Origin: Acidobacteriota bacterium
Lineage (GTDB): Bacteria; Acidobacteriota; Polarisedimenticolia; JACPZX01
Assembly: GCA_016195325.1 (NCBI GenBank)
Contig: JACPZX010000122.1
Location: 1-44,721, forward strand
DNA: 44,721 nucleotides
Reading direction: 5' to 3'
Positions 24,393 to 31,636 of this stretch are shown in pieces. Position 1 is the first letter of the stretch; each line of letters starts with the position of its first letter. The notes below the pieces were generated by a model. The model had not been told where the DNA came from. It saw nothing but the letters and a program-made list of their open reading frames with translations, and did no database searches. The position numbers and the translations under genes were made by a program.

Positions 24393-25051
24393 ATCGCGAC
24401 GACCTCGCCGCAGGTGCGGCACGCGGCGTCGTCCTCCTGGATCTGCGCCCCGCACGCCTCGCAGCTGAGAAGGCCGTGGGCCTTGAGGATGTCGATCGCC
24501 CTTCCCTCGTCCTCCGCCGGGACCTCGACGGAGTAGGGCTCCATCTCGTCGCGGAACTCGGCGGGGAACTCGTCGAGGACGAGCGTCGAGATGCGCGCGC
24601 GGATCGCGCTCGACTCGAGCGCGGCGACGGCGGCGTGCGCGTCGGGCTCCTTCCGGTAGCGGGCCACGGCGGTCGGCACGAGGCCGGCGCTCGAGAGGAC
24701 CTGGCGCGCCTTCGGCATGTCGACGGCGGCGACCGTGACGAGGTAGGCGGGCTCGTACTTCGAGACGTTCGTGGGGAAGGCCTCGCCGCGGCTCGTCGCC
24801 TCGGCGGCAATCCCCGCGTCGCTCAGGGCGCGGAGCGCGGCCTGGGACTCCTCGGGGGTGACGTACGTGCCGGCGACCATGGGGCCGGTCGTCTCGAGCT
24901 CGTCCGCGATGGGGCGGCCGGTCAGCGGGCCGCGCTGGATGTCGAACTCGTCGGTCTGCGCCGGGGTCAGGTAGGCGACGAGGGGGACGTCGCACTCGGT
25001 GCAACGCATGACCTCGTCCCGGAACTCCTCACGGCAGGTTGGGCACCACAT
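24389..25051 (-). CDS. DUF2007-like protein with zinc ribbons at both ends
   Basis: 220 residues. An N-terminal ribbon (CPTC ... CTEC near 3-20) and a C-terminal ribbon (CEACG ... CRTCG near 196-215) flank two alpha-beta repeats. The repeats (ESQAALRALSDAGIAAEA, KARQVLSSAGLVPTAVA, RAIDILKAHGLL) resemble the DUF2007 'putative signal transducing protein' fold. It is probably cytoplasmic. It is the first gene of a three-gene operon with two small exported proteins. No Shine-Dalgarno precedes the ATG, and the predicted transcript would start only a few bases upstream, so the mRNA may be nearly leaderless. Confidence 0.8.
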   Translation of the reverse strand: MWCPTCREEFRDEVMRCTECDVPLVAYLTPAQTDEFDIQRGPLTGRPIADELETTGPMVAGTYVTPEESQAALRALSDAGIAAEATSRGEAFPTNVSKYEPAYLVTVAAVDMPKARQVLSSAGLVPTAVARYRKEPDAHAAVAALESSAIRARISTLVLDEFPAEFRDEMEPYSVEVPAEDEGRAIDILKAHGLLSCEACGAQIQEDDAACRTCGEVVAI

Positions 25052-25063
25052 GGCAGTGAGGCG

Positions 25064-25092
25064 ATGCTAACACCGGCCCCGAACTGCGACAA
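25064..25092 (-). promoter_or_regulatory. Promoter of the zinc-ribbon/lipoprotein operon
   Basis: On the minus strand: TTGTCG at 25092-25087, a 17-bp spacer, and TAGCAT at 25069-25064 preceded by TGT, giving an extended -10. The -10 ends 12 bp before the ATG at 25051, which predicts a leader of only about six bases. Confidence 0.6.
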
Positions 25093-25119
25093 CCGCGGAG
25101 CGGGCGTCGTTCGAGGCGC

Positions 25120-25485
25120 TCACCCCTCTTTCGGGATCTCGAGGGGCTTAAGCTTCAACGGCCCCGACGGGAACTGCCTGAGGAGCAGCCGCTCGACGAC
25201 CTCGCCGCCGACGACGTGGCGATCGATGATCTCGTTCACGTCCTCGAGCTTCACGCCGCCGTACCAGACGGCCTCGGGGTAGACGACCACCGTCACGCCG
25301 AAGGCGCAGACGTCGAGGCACCCCGACTTGTTGGCGCGCACGACGGTGCGGAGCCTGCGCTTCTTGAGCTCGGCCTTGAAGGCCGAGCGGATGGCGTCCG
25401 ACCCCTTCGCCGAGCAGCACCCCTGGGGGTCGTCGGCCGGCCTCACGTTGGTGCAGACGAAGATGTGTCTCTGGTAGCGCGGCAT
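25120..25485 (-). CDS. Thioredoxin-like [2Fe-2S] ferredoxin
   Basis: 121 residues. The cysteine pattern of the thioredoxin-fold 2Fe-2S family (Shethna type, also in NuoE and hydrogenase subunits) is present: Cys11 in FVCTNVRP, Cys23 in PQGCCSAKG, then SGCLDVCAFG (Cys56 and Cys60). HIFVCTN and VVVYPEAVWYGGV match family strands. The start ATG overlaps the TGA of the second isocitrate dehydrogenase gene by one base (TGATG), so the ferredoxin is made from the same transcript and is translationally coupled. Family members carry one low-potential electron. Pairing with two IDH genes suggests electron transfer or redox control tied to isocitrate oxidation, which is an inference. Confidence 0.9.
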   Translation of the reverse strand: MPRYQRHIFVCTNVRPADDPQGCCSAKGSDAIRSAFKAELKKRRLRTVVRANKSGCLDVCAFGVTVVVYPEAVWYGGVKLEDVNEIIDRHVVGGEVVERLLLRQFPSGPLKLKPLEIPKEG

Positions 25486-26570
25486 CAGGGTCTCCCGGAA
25501 ACGGCAAGCTTTGCGACGATTGCCGCGGCCATCTCGCTCGTCTTCGCCGTGCCGCCGAGGTCGGCGGTCACGGCCTTCCCTTCCACGAGCACCGCGCTCA
25601 CGGACGACATGATGCGCGCCGCGGCCTCCCCTTCCCCGAGGTGATCGAGCATGTGGACCGCGGGGATGAGGAGCGACAGGGGGTTCGCGAGATCCTGCCC
25701 CTCGAGGTCGGGGGCGTTCCCGTGGATCGCCTCGAAGACGACGAGGCCGTCGCCGACGTTCACGCCGGGGACGGCGCCGAGCCCACCCACGAGGCCGGCG
25801 CACAGATCCGAGATGATGTCGCCGTAGAGGTTCCCCATCACCAACACGTCGAAGGCGTACGGGTTCAGGACGAGCTGCATGCAGGCGCTGTCGGCGATGA
25901 CCTCGCGGTACGCCACCTGGGGGAACTCGCGCGCCACGTTGCGGCAGCAGCTCAGGAAGAGGCCGTCGGACATCTTCATGATGTTGGCCTTGTGCACGCA
26001 GGTGACCTGGCGGCGTCCGTGCTTCACCGCGTACTCGAAGGCGAAGCGGGCGATGCGCGTCGAGGCGGCCTCGGTGACGATCTTGAGGCTCTCGACGACC
26101 CCCGGCACCACCTCGTGCTCGATCCCCGAGTACATGTCCTCGGTGTTCTCGCGCACGACGACGAGATCGATCTTCTCGAAGCGCGCCCGGAGGCCCGCGA
26201 TGTTCTTCACCGGCCGCACCGACGCGTAGAGGTTCAGGATTTTACGGAGCTGGACGTTCGGCGACTCGTAGCCGGTGCCGATGGGGGTGTTGATCCTCCC
26301 CTTCAGCGCGACCTTGTTCTTGCGAATCGAGTCGAGGAGCGCCGGCGGGAGGGCGGCTCCCGTCTTGGCCTGGGCCCTCTGGCCGGAGAGCTGCCGGTCC
26401 CATGCGAGCGAGACGCCCGTGGCCTGCACGATCTTGATGACCTGGTCGGCGACCTCGTCGCCGATGCCGTCCCCCGGGATGAGCGTGACGGTGTGCTTCT
26501 TGACGAGTGCCTGGGGCGCCCCGGGACCCGTGGCCGCCGCAACGGCCGAAGGCTTCGTGATCGGGTTCAC
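25485..26570 (-). CDS. Isocitrate dehydrogenase, NAD-type, second tandem copy
   Basis: 361 residues of the isocitrate/isopropylmalate dehydrogenase superfamily. Substrate motif SPNVQLRK, RENTEDMYSGIEH (catalytic Tyr), VHKANIMKMSDGLF (catalytic Lys) and NLYGDIISDLCAGL (metal Asp residues) are all intact. HGNAPDLEGQ carries Asp-Leu where the NADP enzyme of E. coli has Lys-Tyr, which favours NAD. It has an extra N-terminus of about 25 residues compared with copy one. The GTG start overlaps the preceding stop (GTGA). It is likely to form a hetero-oligomer with the upstream copy, as eukaryotic NAD-IDH subunits do; unlike many regulatory subunits, its catalytic residues are all kept. Confidence 0.88.
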   Translation of the reverse strand: MNPITKPSAVAAATGPGAPQALVKKHTVTLIPGDGIGDEVADQVIKIVQATGVSLAWDRQLSGQRAQAKTGAALPPALLDSIRKNKVALKGRINTPIGTGYESPNVQLRKILNLYASVRPVKNIAGLRARFEKIDLVVVRENTEDMYSGIEHEVVPGVVESLKIVTEAASTRIARFAFEYAVKHGRRQVTCVHKANIMKMSDGLFLSCCRNVAREFPQVAYREVIADSACMQLVLNPYAFDVLVMGNLYGDIISDLCAGLVGGLGAVPGVNVGDGLVVFEAIHGNAPDLEGQDLANPLSLLIPAVHMLDHLGEGEAAARIMSSVSAVLVEGKAVTADLGGTAKTSEMAAAIVAKLAVSGRP

Positions 26571-27577
26571 GCCGCCTCCCTGACGCGCGACGCGATCGCC
26601 GCCGCCATCTCGCCGGTCGAGGACTTCCCGCCCAGATCGGCCGTCACCGACGTCCCCTCGGTGAGGACCGCCTCGACGGCGCGCCTCACGCGCGCGGCGG
26701 CCTTGTGCTCGCCGAGGTGCCGCAGCATGAGGCTGGCGGAGAGGATGAGCGCCGTGGGGTTCGCGAGCCCCTTCCCGGCGATATCGGGGGCCGAGCCGTG
26801 GACCGCCTCGAAGACCGCGTACCGATCGCCGATGTTCGCCCCCGGCACGACCCCGAGGCCCCCGACGAGCCCCGCGCACAGATCCGAGACGAGATCGCCG
26901 TAGAGGTTTTCCATCAGCAGCAGATCGAAGCGGCGGGGATCGAGGACGAGCTGCATGCACGCGTTGTCGATGAGGAGATCTTCCGTCTCGATGAAGGGGA
27001 AGTCCGACGCGACCTGGTTGGCGCACGACAGGAAGAGGCCGTCCGACAGCTTCATGATGCTCGCCTTGTGGACGATGGTGATCTTCCGGCGCCCCTCGTT
27101 CCGCGCGTAGTTGAAGGCGAAGCGCGCGATGCGCCGCGACGCCTTGTCGGTGATGATCTTGAGCGCCTCGACGACTCCCGGGACGACGGTGTGCTCGCGC
27201 CCCGAGTAGAGCCCCTCGGTGTTCTCCCGCACGATCACCACGTCGACGCTCTCGTACCGGGTCTTCACGCCGGGGAGGCTCGCGACCGGGCGCAGCGAGA
27301 CGTAGAGGTCGAGGCTCTTCCGGAGCGAGACGTTGACGCTCGGGAAGCCGGTGCCGATGGGGGTGGTGATCGGCCCTTTCAGCGCGACGCGATTCTTTCG
27401 GATCGACTCGAGGACCGTTTCGGGAAGAGGGTTGCCGTGCTGCTCGAGGGCCGCCGCTCCCGCCACCGCGCGCTCCCAGACGATCGGGACGCCGGCCGCC
27501 TCGACGACGCTCACCGTCGCGTCGGTGACCTCGGGGCCGATGCCGTCTCCGGGGATGAGGGTGATCTTGTAGGCCAA
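26567..27577 (-). CDS. Isocitrate dehydrogenase, NAD-type, first tandem copy
   Basis: 336 residues. Oxidative decarboxylation of isocitrate to 2-oxoglutarate is the likely reaction. Motifs: LIPGDGIGPEV at the N-terminus, SVNVSLRK (phosphate/isocitrate site), RENTEGLYSGREH, VHKASIMKLSDGLF, IDNACMQLV and NLYGDLVSDLCAGL. HGSAPDIAGKGLANP has the Asp-Ile pair of NAD-dependent enzymes. 3-Isopropylmalate or homoisocitrate cannot be fully excluded, but no leucine or lysine genes are near. The start is TTG, since no ATG or GTG lies at the domain edge. It is the first gene of a three-gene operon with its own promoter at 27639-27667. Confidence 0.88.
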   Translation of the reverse strand: MAYKITLIPGDGIGPEVTDATVSVVEAAGVPIVWERAVAGAAALEQHGNPLPETVLESIRKNRVALKGPITTPIGTGFPSVNVSLRKSLDLYVSLRPVASLPGVKTRYESVDVVIVRENTEGLYSGREHTVVPGVVEALKIITDKASRRIARFAFNYARNEGRRKITIVHKASIMKLSDGLFLSCANQVASDFPFIETEDLLIDNACMQLVLDPRRFDLLLMENLYGDLVSDLCAGLVGGLGVVPGANIGDRYAVFEAVHGSAPDIAGKGLANPTALILSASLMLRHLGEHKAAARVRRAVEAVLTEGTSVTADLGGKSSTGEMAAAIASRVREAA

Positions 27578-27638
27578 GCGCTGCGCCTCGCGGGAACGCG
27601 TCGATTCGAGCGGGTGAAACGCCGATCAGGACGGGTGG

Positions 27639-27667
27639 AGTATAGGTCCGGGACCCCACCCGTCCAA
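27639..27667 (-). promoter_or_regulatory. Promoter of the IDH-IDH-ferredoxin operon
   Basis: On the minus strand: TTGGAC at 27667-27662, exactly 17 bp, then TATACT at 27644-27639. This is the best sigma70-type -35/-10 pair I found in the window. The TTG start at 27577 lies 61 bp downstream of the -10. Confidence 0.7.
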
Positions 27668-27680
27668 CCCGCGCGGCCCG

Positions 27681-28307
27681 CTACTTCCGGGTGTACGTGA
27701 TCTCCATCTCCTTCACTTCCTTGTTCTCGTTGGTGCCGTACATCTCCCACACGATCGACTTGTCGTCGACGAACTTCGTCACTTCCCTGGTCGGCGACTG
27801 CTTCTTCGTGAGCGGGTCGGTGAACGTGCCGTGCAGCGTGAGGACCTTGCCGTCCTTGTCCATCTGCCCGGTGGCGTCCTGGATCATCGTCCCGAGCGAG
27901 TCGATCCAGGTGCTGACGTACTTCTTCTTCAGGTTGTCGTAGCCGAGGAAGCCCATTCCCTCGAAGGGCCCACCCATGAAGGTCCCCTTGAACGACTCAC
28001 GAAGGAAGCGCCCGCCGAGAACGACGTCGTTCTCAGAGGTTCCCTCGGAAGTCTGGGGGTCGCCGGGGCCCATCCACATCTTGCACGCCGCCTTCCACGA
28101 TCCCGCGAACTTCTTGAGGGCTTCGTGCTGGGCGCCCGGAGTGCCCATCTTCATCATCGCGTCCATCATCGCCTTCTCGTTGTCCGCGGCGCTCGGGGGG
28201 GTCGCGACCTTCTTCTCGGCGGCCAGGGTGGCGCCGGACAGCGTCATGCAGCAGCCGATGAGGCCGCACAGAATCACTCGACAAACGGTCCACGTGCATC
28301 GGTTCAT
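27681..28307 (-). CDS. Secreted DUF1579-family protein
   Basis: 208 residues from the ATG at 28307, which follows GGGAGG. Signal segment VCRVILCGLIGCCMTLSGATLA, then the DUF1579 pattern: HEALKKFAGSWKAACKMW, GRFLRESFKGTFMGGPFEGMGFLGYDN, YVSTWIDSLGTMI and a final VWEMYGTNENKEVKEMEITY. The family has a lipocalin-like beta-barrel and is common in soil bacteria; no activity is established. It lies downstream of the esterase gene with a 60-bp gap and may share its transcript. Confidence 0.87.
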   Translation of the reverse strand: MNRCTWTVCRVILCGLIGCCMTLSGATLAAEKKVATPPSAADNEKAMMDAMMKMGTPGAQHEALKKFAGSWKAACKMWMGPGDPQTSEGTSENDVVLGGRFLRESFKGTFMGGPFEGMGFLGYDNLKKKYVSTWIDSLGTMIQDATGQMDKDGKVLTLHGTFTDPLTKKQSPTREVTKFVDDKSIVWEMYGTNENKEVKEMEITYTRK

Positions 28308-28367
28308 ACGAGGTCCTCCCAAGGGGGTTGGTGAAGGGCGCAACCTAGCGCGAAAGCAGATCGAATG

Positions 28368-29195
28368 TCAATGACCTGCGGAAGAAACCGGGGCACGGTG
28401 CTGGGCGAAGAGCCACGGGACGAAGTCGGGCTCGGTGTACGCGACGTTCCAGACGTCGTGGCCTCGGCCCGGGTACTCGGTGTACTTCGGATCGCCTCCC
28501 GCCTTCCTGAGCGCGGCGACCATCCGTCGTGACTCGGCCGGATCGACGACCTGGTCGTCCGAGCCGTGGAAGGCCCACACCGGCACCCGGCTCATCTCCG
28601 CCGCCTTCGCGGGGACGCCGCCGCCGCAGATCGGCGCGGCCGCCGCCACGAGGTCGGGGCGGTGCTCGGTGAGGACCCAGGTCCCGTACCCGCCCGACGA
28701 CTGCCCCGTCACGTACACGCGCGACGCGTCGATGGGGAGATCCTTCTCGAGCGACTCGATCAGTTTCGAGACGAGGAGGATGTACCCGGTGAGCCCGGTC
28801 TCCTCCCACTCGTGAATCGCCTGGGGGGCGAGAACGAAGCACGGGTGGTCGGCCTGGATCTCCGGGAGGAGCCAGAGACCCGCACCGAGCGCGTTGCCGC
28901 CGCTGATCTGCGCGACGTTCTCGGTCCCGACGCCGTTCCCGCCGTGGAGGAAGACGACCAGCGGGTACTTCCTGCCGGCCGCTTCCGCCGGCTTGAAGAG
29001 CCTGTAGGGAAGCGCCGGACCGTTTCCGTCGACGTACGTGTGCGGCTCGTACAAGGCGCGGTTCGCGCGGATTCTGACGAGCGTTTCCTGGATCGCCGCC
29101 TCGCGCGTCGGGCCGAGGGCCGCCGTCAGCGCCGAGAGGACCAGCGCGCAGGCTAGGGCTTGCGCGCGTAGAGGCCGTCGAAGATCACCTGCCAC
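28368..29195 (-). CDS. Secreted alpha/beta hydrolase (esterase or peptidase, COG4099-like)
   Basis: 275 residues. An N-terminal export signal (ALACALVLSALTAALG), then FLHGG (oxyanion strand). The triad is Ser in GQSSGG near 162, Asp in HGSDDQVV and His in GRGHDVWNVAY. The set and order (LPYRLFKPAEA ... YPLVVFLHGGNGVG ... VYVTGQSSGGYGTW) fit the 'predicted peptidase' or feruloyl-esterase-like group. The GTG start lies inside the end of the preceding gene, giving a 43-bp overlap in another frame and likely coupling. The natural substrate is unknown; ester bonds are more likely than peptide bonds. Confidence 0.85.
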   Translation of the reverse strand: MAGDLRRPLRAQALACALVLSALTAALGPTREAAIQETLVRIRANRALYEPHTYVDGNGPALPYRLFKPAEAAGRKYPLVVFLHGGNGVGTENVAQISGGNALGAGLWLLPEIQADHPCFVLAPQAIHEWEETGLTGYILLVSKLIESLEKDLPIDASRVYVTGQSSGGYGTWVLTEHRPDLVAAAAPICGGGVPAKAAEMSRVPVWAFHGSDDQVVDPAESRRMVAALRKAGGDPKYTEYPGRGHDVWNVAYTEPDFVPWLFAQHRAPVSSAGH

Positions 29196-29704
29196 GTCTT
29201 CCCTCCGTCGCCGGAACTCTCCCAGAGCTGCCTCACCGTCCTGTCGGCCTTGTTGTCGAAGAAGGTGAGCTTCGAGAGGGTGACCTTCCCGTCGGGCCCC
29301 TTCACCTCGGAGGCGAGGGCGAGGACGCCGTCATTGTATGCGCCCTGCAGCTCGGCCGGGTTCCCTCCGCTGTCGACCCAGATCTGCGTCCACTTTCCGG
29401 TGACGCGGTTGTAGAAGGTGAAGCTCTGGCCGGTCCCGCCGCGCGATCCCTTCCAGTGCTCGTGGATGACGCAGCCGTCCTCCTCCGCGGTGACGAGGTT
29501 CGTTCCGGCCTGCGCGCCGCCGCTCGTCACGTTCCAGTCGCCGATCCAGAAGTCGAACTGGCGGAACTCGCGGGCCGAGCAGTCCGGCCGGGCCGGACGC
29601 GGCGGGCTCGCCGTGGAGGCGCCGTCGGCCGCCGGCGCGGCGCCGAGCGAGGCGGCCCCGGCGAGCAGGCTCGCGAGAACGATGGAGGTGCCTCCGGATC
29701 TCAT
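29153..29704 (-). CDS. Secreted DUF1579-like / lipocalin-like protein
   Basis: 183 residues from the ATG at 29704, which is preceded by GGGAGGG at good spacing. A signal peptide (SIVLASLLAGAASLGAAPA) is followed by DCSAREFRQFDFWIGDWNV, the typical opening of secreted proteins annotated as DUF1579-like. GCVIHEHWKGSRGGTGQSFTFYN, KWTQIWVDSGG and the strand ending LWESSGDGGKTWQVIFDGLY complete a small beta-barrel. It overlaps the esterase gene start. Two such proteins bracket the esterase, suggesting a secreted set used together. Confidence 0.85.
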   Translation of the reverse strand: MRSGGTSIVLASLLAGAASLGAAPAADGASTASPPRPARPDCSAREFRQFDFWIGDWNVTSGGAQAGTNLVTAEEDGCVIHEHWKGSRGGTGQSFTFYNRVTGKWTQIWVDSGGNPAELQGAYNDGVLALASEVKGPDGKVTLSKLTFFDNKADRTVRQLWESSGDGGKTWQVIFDGLYARKP

Positions 29705-29768
29705 GTCGGGCCCTCCCTCAGGTCGAGATGCGCGTGGTTTGCGACCGTTGGACACGCGGCGGGGCCGA

Positions 29769-31580
29769 TCAGTTCGGCTTTTTCTTCTTGAGGACGCGAT
29801 CGAGGAGATCCTTCCCGTGCTTCTGGATCTGCTCCTTCCCCGCGGCCTTCGCGGCGCGGCTCAGCATCCGGGGGTCGACTCCCGCGGTGGGGGCCATGAC
29901 CGTTCCGCCCAGCGTCATGTCGACCTCCAGCTTCCCCTTCTTGTTCTCGAGGTAGCGGAGGTTCGGGGTCTTCGCGACCATGTCGGCGCTGACGCTCTCG
30001 CTGAGCTTCGCCGAGACGGCGAGATCGAGCGAGAGGTCGAGGCCGATCTTCCCCGACGCGTTCATGTCGAGGTCGGGGGAGTCGAGGGCGAGGTCGTCGG
30101 TCCTGAGAACCCCGTTGGCCACGGTGAATGTTCCCGCCAGCGACGAGAAGGGGGTCTCGTCCTTGCCGATGCCGCCGCCCCCCGCCGCCTCGAGCGCCTT
30201 CGCCAGCATCTTGAGGGCGGCGATCGACGTCAGCTTGCCGTCGCGGAGAGCGAGCGATCCCTTCCCGCCGAGGTTGCGCCGCAGCCCCGGCGTGTCGAGG
30301 TCGCGCCCCTCGAGATCGAGCGAGCCGTCGAAGGTCCCGTAGACGAGCCCCTTGAGGCCGGGCGACAGATCCGAGGCGAAGGCGTTGAAATCCACCCCCT
30401 TCACGCTGGCGGCGAGGGTGAAGGGCGGGCCGCTCTCGGTGACGCGGGCCGACAGGTCGCCGGCGAGAGAGCCCTTGTAGAGATTGACCGAGACCCCCGA
30501 CAGGCGCGCCTCCCCCCCTTCCATCGTGAGCCGCGCGCGCGCCGTGGAGAGGGCGGGATTCATCACCTTGATCCTGTCGACCGAGAGATCTCCTCTCACG
30601 GTGAGGTCCCTCAGGAGCGACGGCGCCGAGCTCGCCGAGCCCGCCTGGCGCCTCGCCGGGACGACGACCGCCACGTCGGCGGCGGTGCGGATCGCGGAGG
30701 TCGCGGCGGGGGCCGGCCCGGCTGCCGGGAAGAGGGACATCATCTCGTCGAGGTCGAGCGAGGGGGAGTTGAGCTTGACGTCCAGGATGGGGCGCTCGAA
30801 CCGGCTCACGCTGCACGATCCCGAGACGCGGCTCCCGGCGAGCGAAGCGGAAAACTCGCCGATCTCCGCCCGGTCGGGGGCGACGGCGAGCCCCTTCCCC
30901 GTGAGGCGCGCGTCGGGCCCCGCCTCGAGCTTGAAGGAGAGATCGAAGGCGCCGATCGCGCCTTTCGAGATGTCGGTCACGTCGAGCTCGATCGCCTTCA
31001 CCTTCGAGCCCGCGGCGCCGCCGCCGGTCTGTGAGACCGAGAGAGTCCCTTTCGTGAGGCGCAGATTGTGAACCGCGAAGTCGAATCCGCCTCCCGCGGC
31101 GCTCGTGCCCGCCGGCTTTCCCGGCGGCGCGCCGCCGGCCCCGCCCGTCGCCCCGCCGCCGCCCGATCCGCCGGGGGCCTTCTGCACTCCCTTCGTCAGC
31201 GAGGCGTAGTTCCACTCGCCGCGCGCGTCGCGCACCAGCCGCACGGCGGGCTCGTCGATGATCAGCGCCTCGACGACGAGGCGCCGCGTGAGGAGAGGCC
31301 AGAGCTGCACGCGCACGAGGAGCCGCTGCGCCTTGAGGAAGGGCTCCGAGCCGAATCGAGGGTCCTCGCCGATGGAAAAGCCGACCGCGGTCAGCTCCGC
31401 GGCGGGGAAGAACGTGAGGCGCATGGGGCCGATCGTGACCGCGCGCCCCGTGGCCCCCGCGATCGCCCCCTCGATGGACGGGCGGTAGCGCTCGACGTCG
31501 AGCAGGAAGGGAAGCGCCGCCGCGGCGACGACGAGGAGGGCGACGATCGCGCCCAGAACGATCAGCAGCTTGCGTTTCAC
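29769..31580 (-). CDS. AsmA-family membrane-anchored protein
   Basis: 603 residues. An N-terminal membrane anchor (LLIVLGAIVALLVVAAAALPFLL) leads straight into DVERYRPSIEGAIAGATGRAVTIG, the AsmA/TamB-type start. The rest is long beta-rich sequence with repeated strand units (LRLTKGTLSVSQTGG; LALRDGKLTSIAALKMLAKAL), as in the hydrophobic-groove proteins that bridge inner and outer membranes and move lipids. The GTG start lies only six bases after a TAGACT -10, so the message is probably leaderless; no Shine-Dalgarno is visible. It is divergent from the histidine kinase gene across 56 bp. Confidence 0.88.
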   Translation of the reverse strand: MKRKLLIVLGAIVALLVVAAAALPFLLDVERYRPSIEGAIAGATGRAVTIGPMRLTFFPAAELTAVGFSIGEDPRFGSEPFLKAQRLLVRVQLWPLLTRRLVVEALIIDEPAVRLVRDARGEWNYASLTKGVQKAPGGSGGGGATGGAGGAPPGKPAGTSAAGGGFDFAVHNLRLTKGTLSVSQTGGGAAGSKVKAIELDVTDISKGAIGAFDLSFKLEAGPDARLTGKGLAVAPDRAEIGEFSASLAGSRVSGSCSVSRFERPILDVKLNSPSLDLDEMMSLFPAAGPAPAATSAIRTAADVAVVVPARRQAGSASSAPSLLRDLTVRGDLSVDRIKVMNPALSTARARLTMEGGEARLSGVSVNLYKGSLAGDLSARVTESGPPFTLAASVKGVDFNAFASDLSPGLKGLVYGTFDGSLDLEGRDLDTPGLRRNLGGKGSLALRDGKLTSIAALKMLAKALEAAGGGGIGKDETPFSSLAGTFTVANGVLRTDDLALDSPDLDMNASGKIGLDLSLDLAVSAKLSESVSADMVAKTPNLRYLENKKGKLEVDMTLGGTVMAPTAGVDPRMLSRAAKAAGKEQIQKHGKDLLDRVLKKKKPN

Positions 31581-31586
31581 TCGGCA

Positions 31587-31595
31587 AGTCTATCA
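31587..31595 (-). promoter_or_regulatory. Extended -10 element, leaderless promoter of the AsmA gene
   Basis: On the minus strand: TGATAGACT, then six bases, then the GTG start codon. Transcription would begin at or next to the start codon. Confidence 0.55.
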
Positions 31596-31636
31596 GAGAT
31601 CCGCACCTCCCCGGCCCGTGTTGCGCGGCTCCATGA

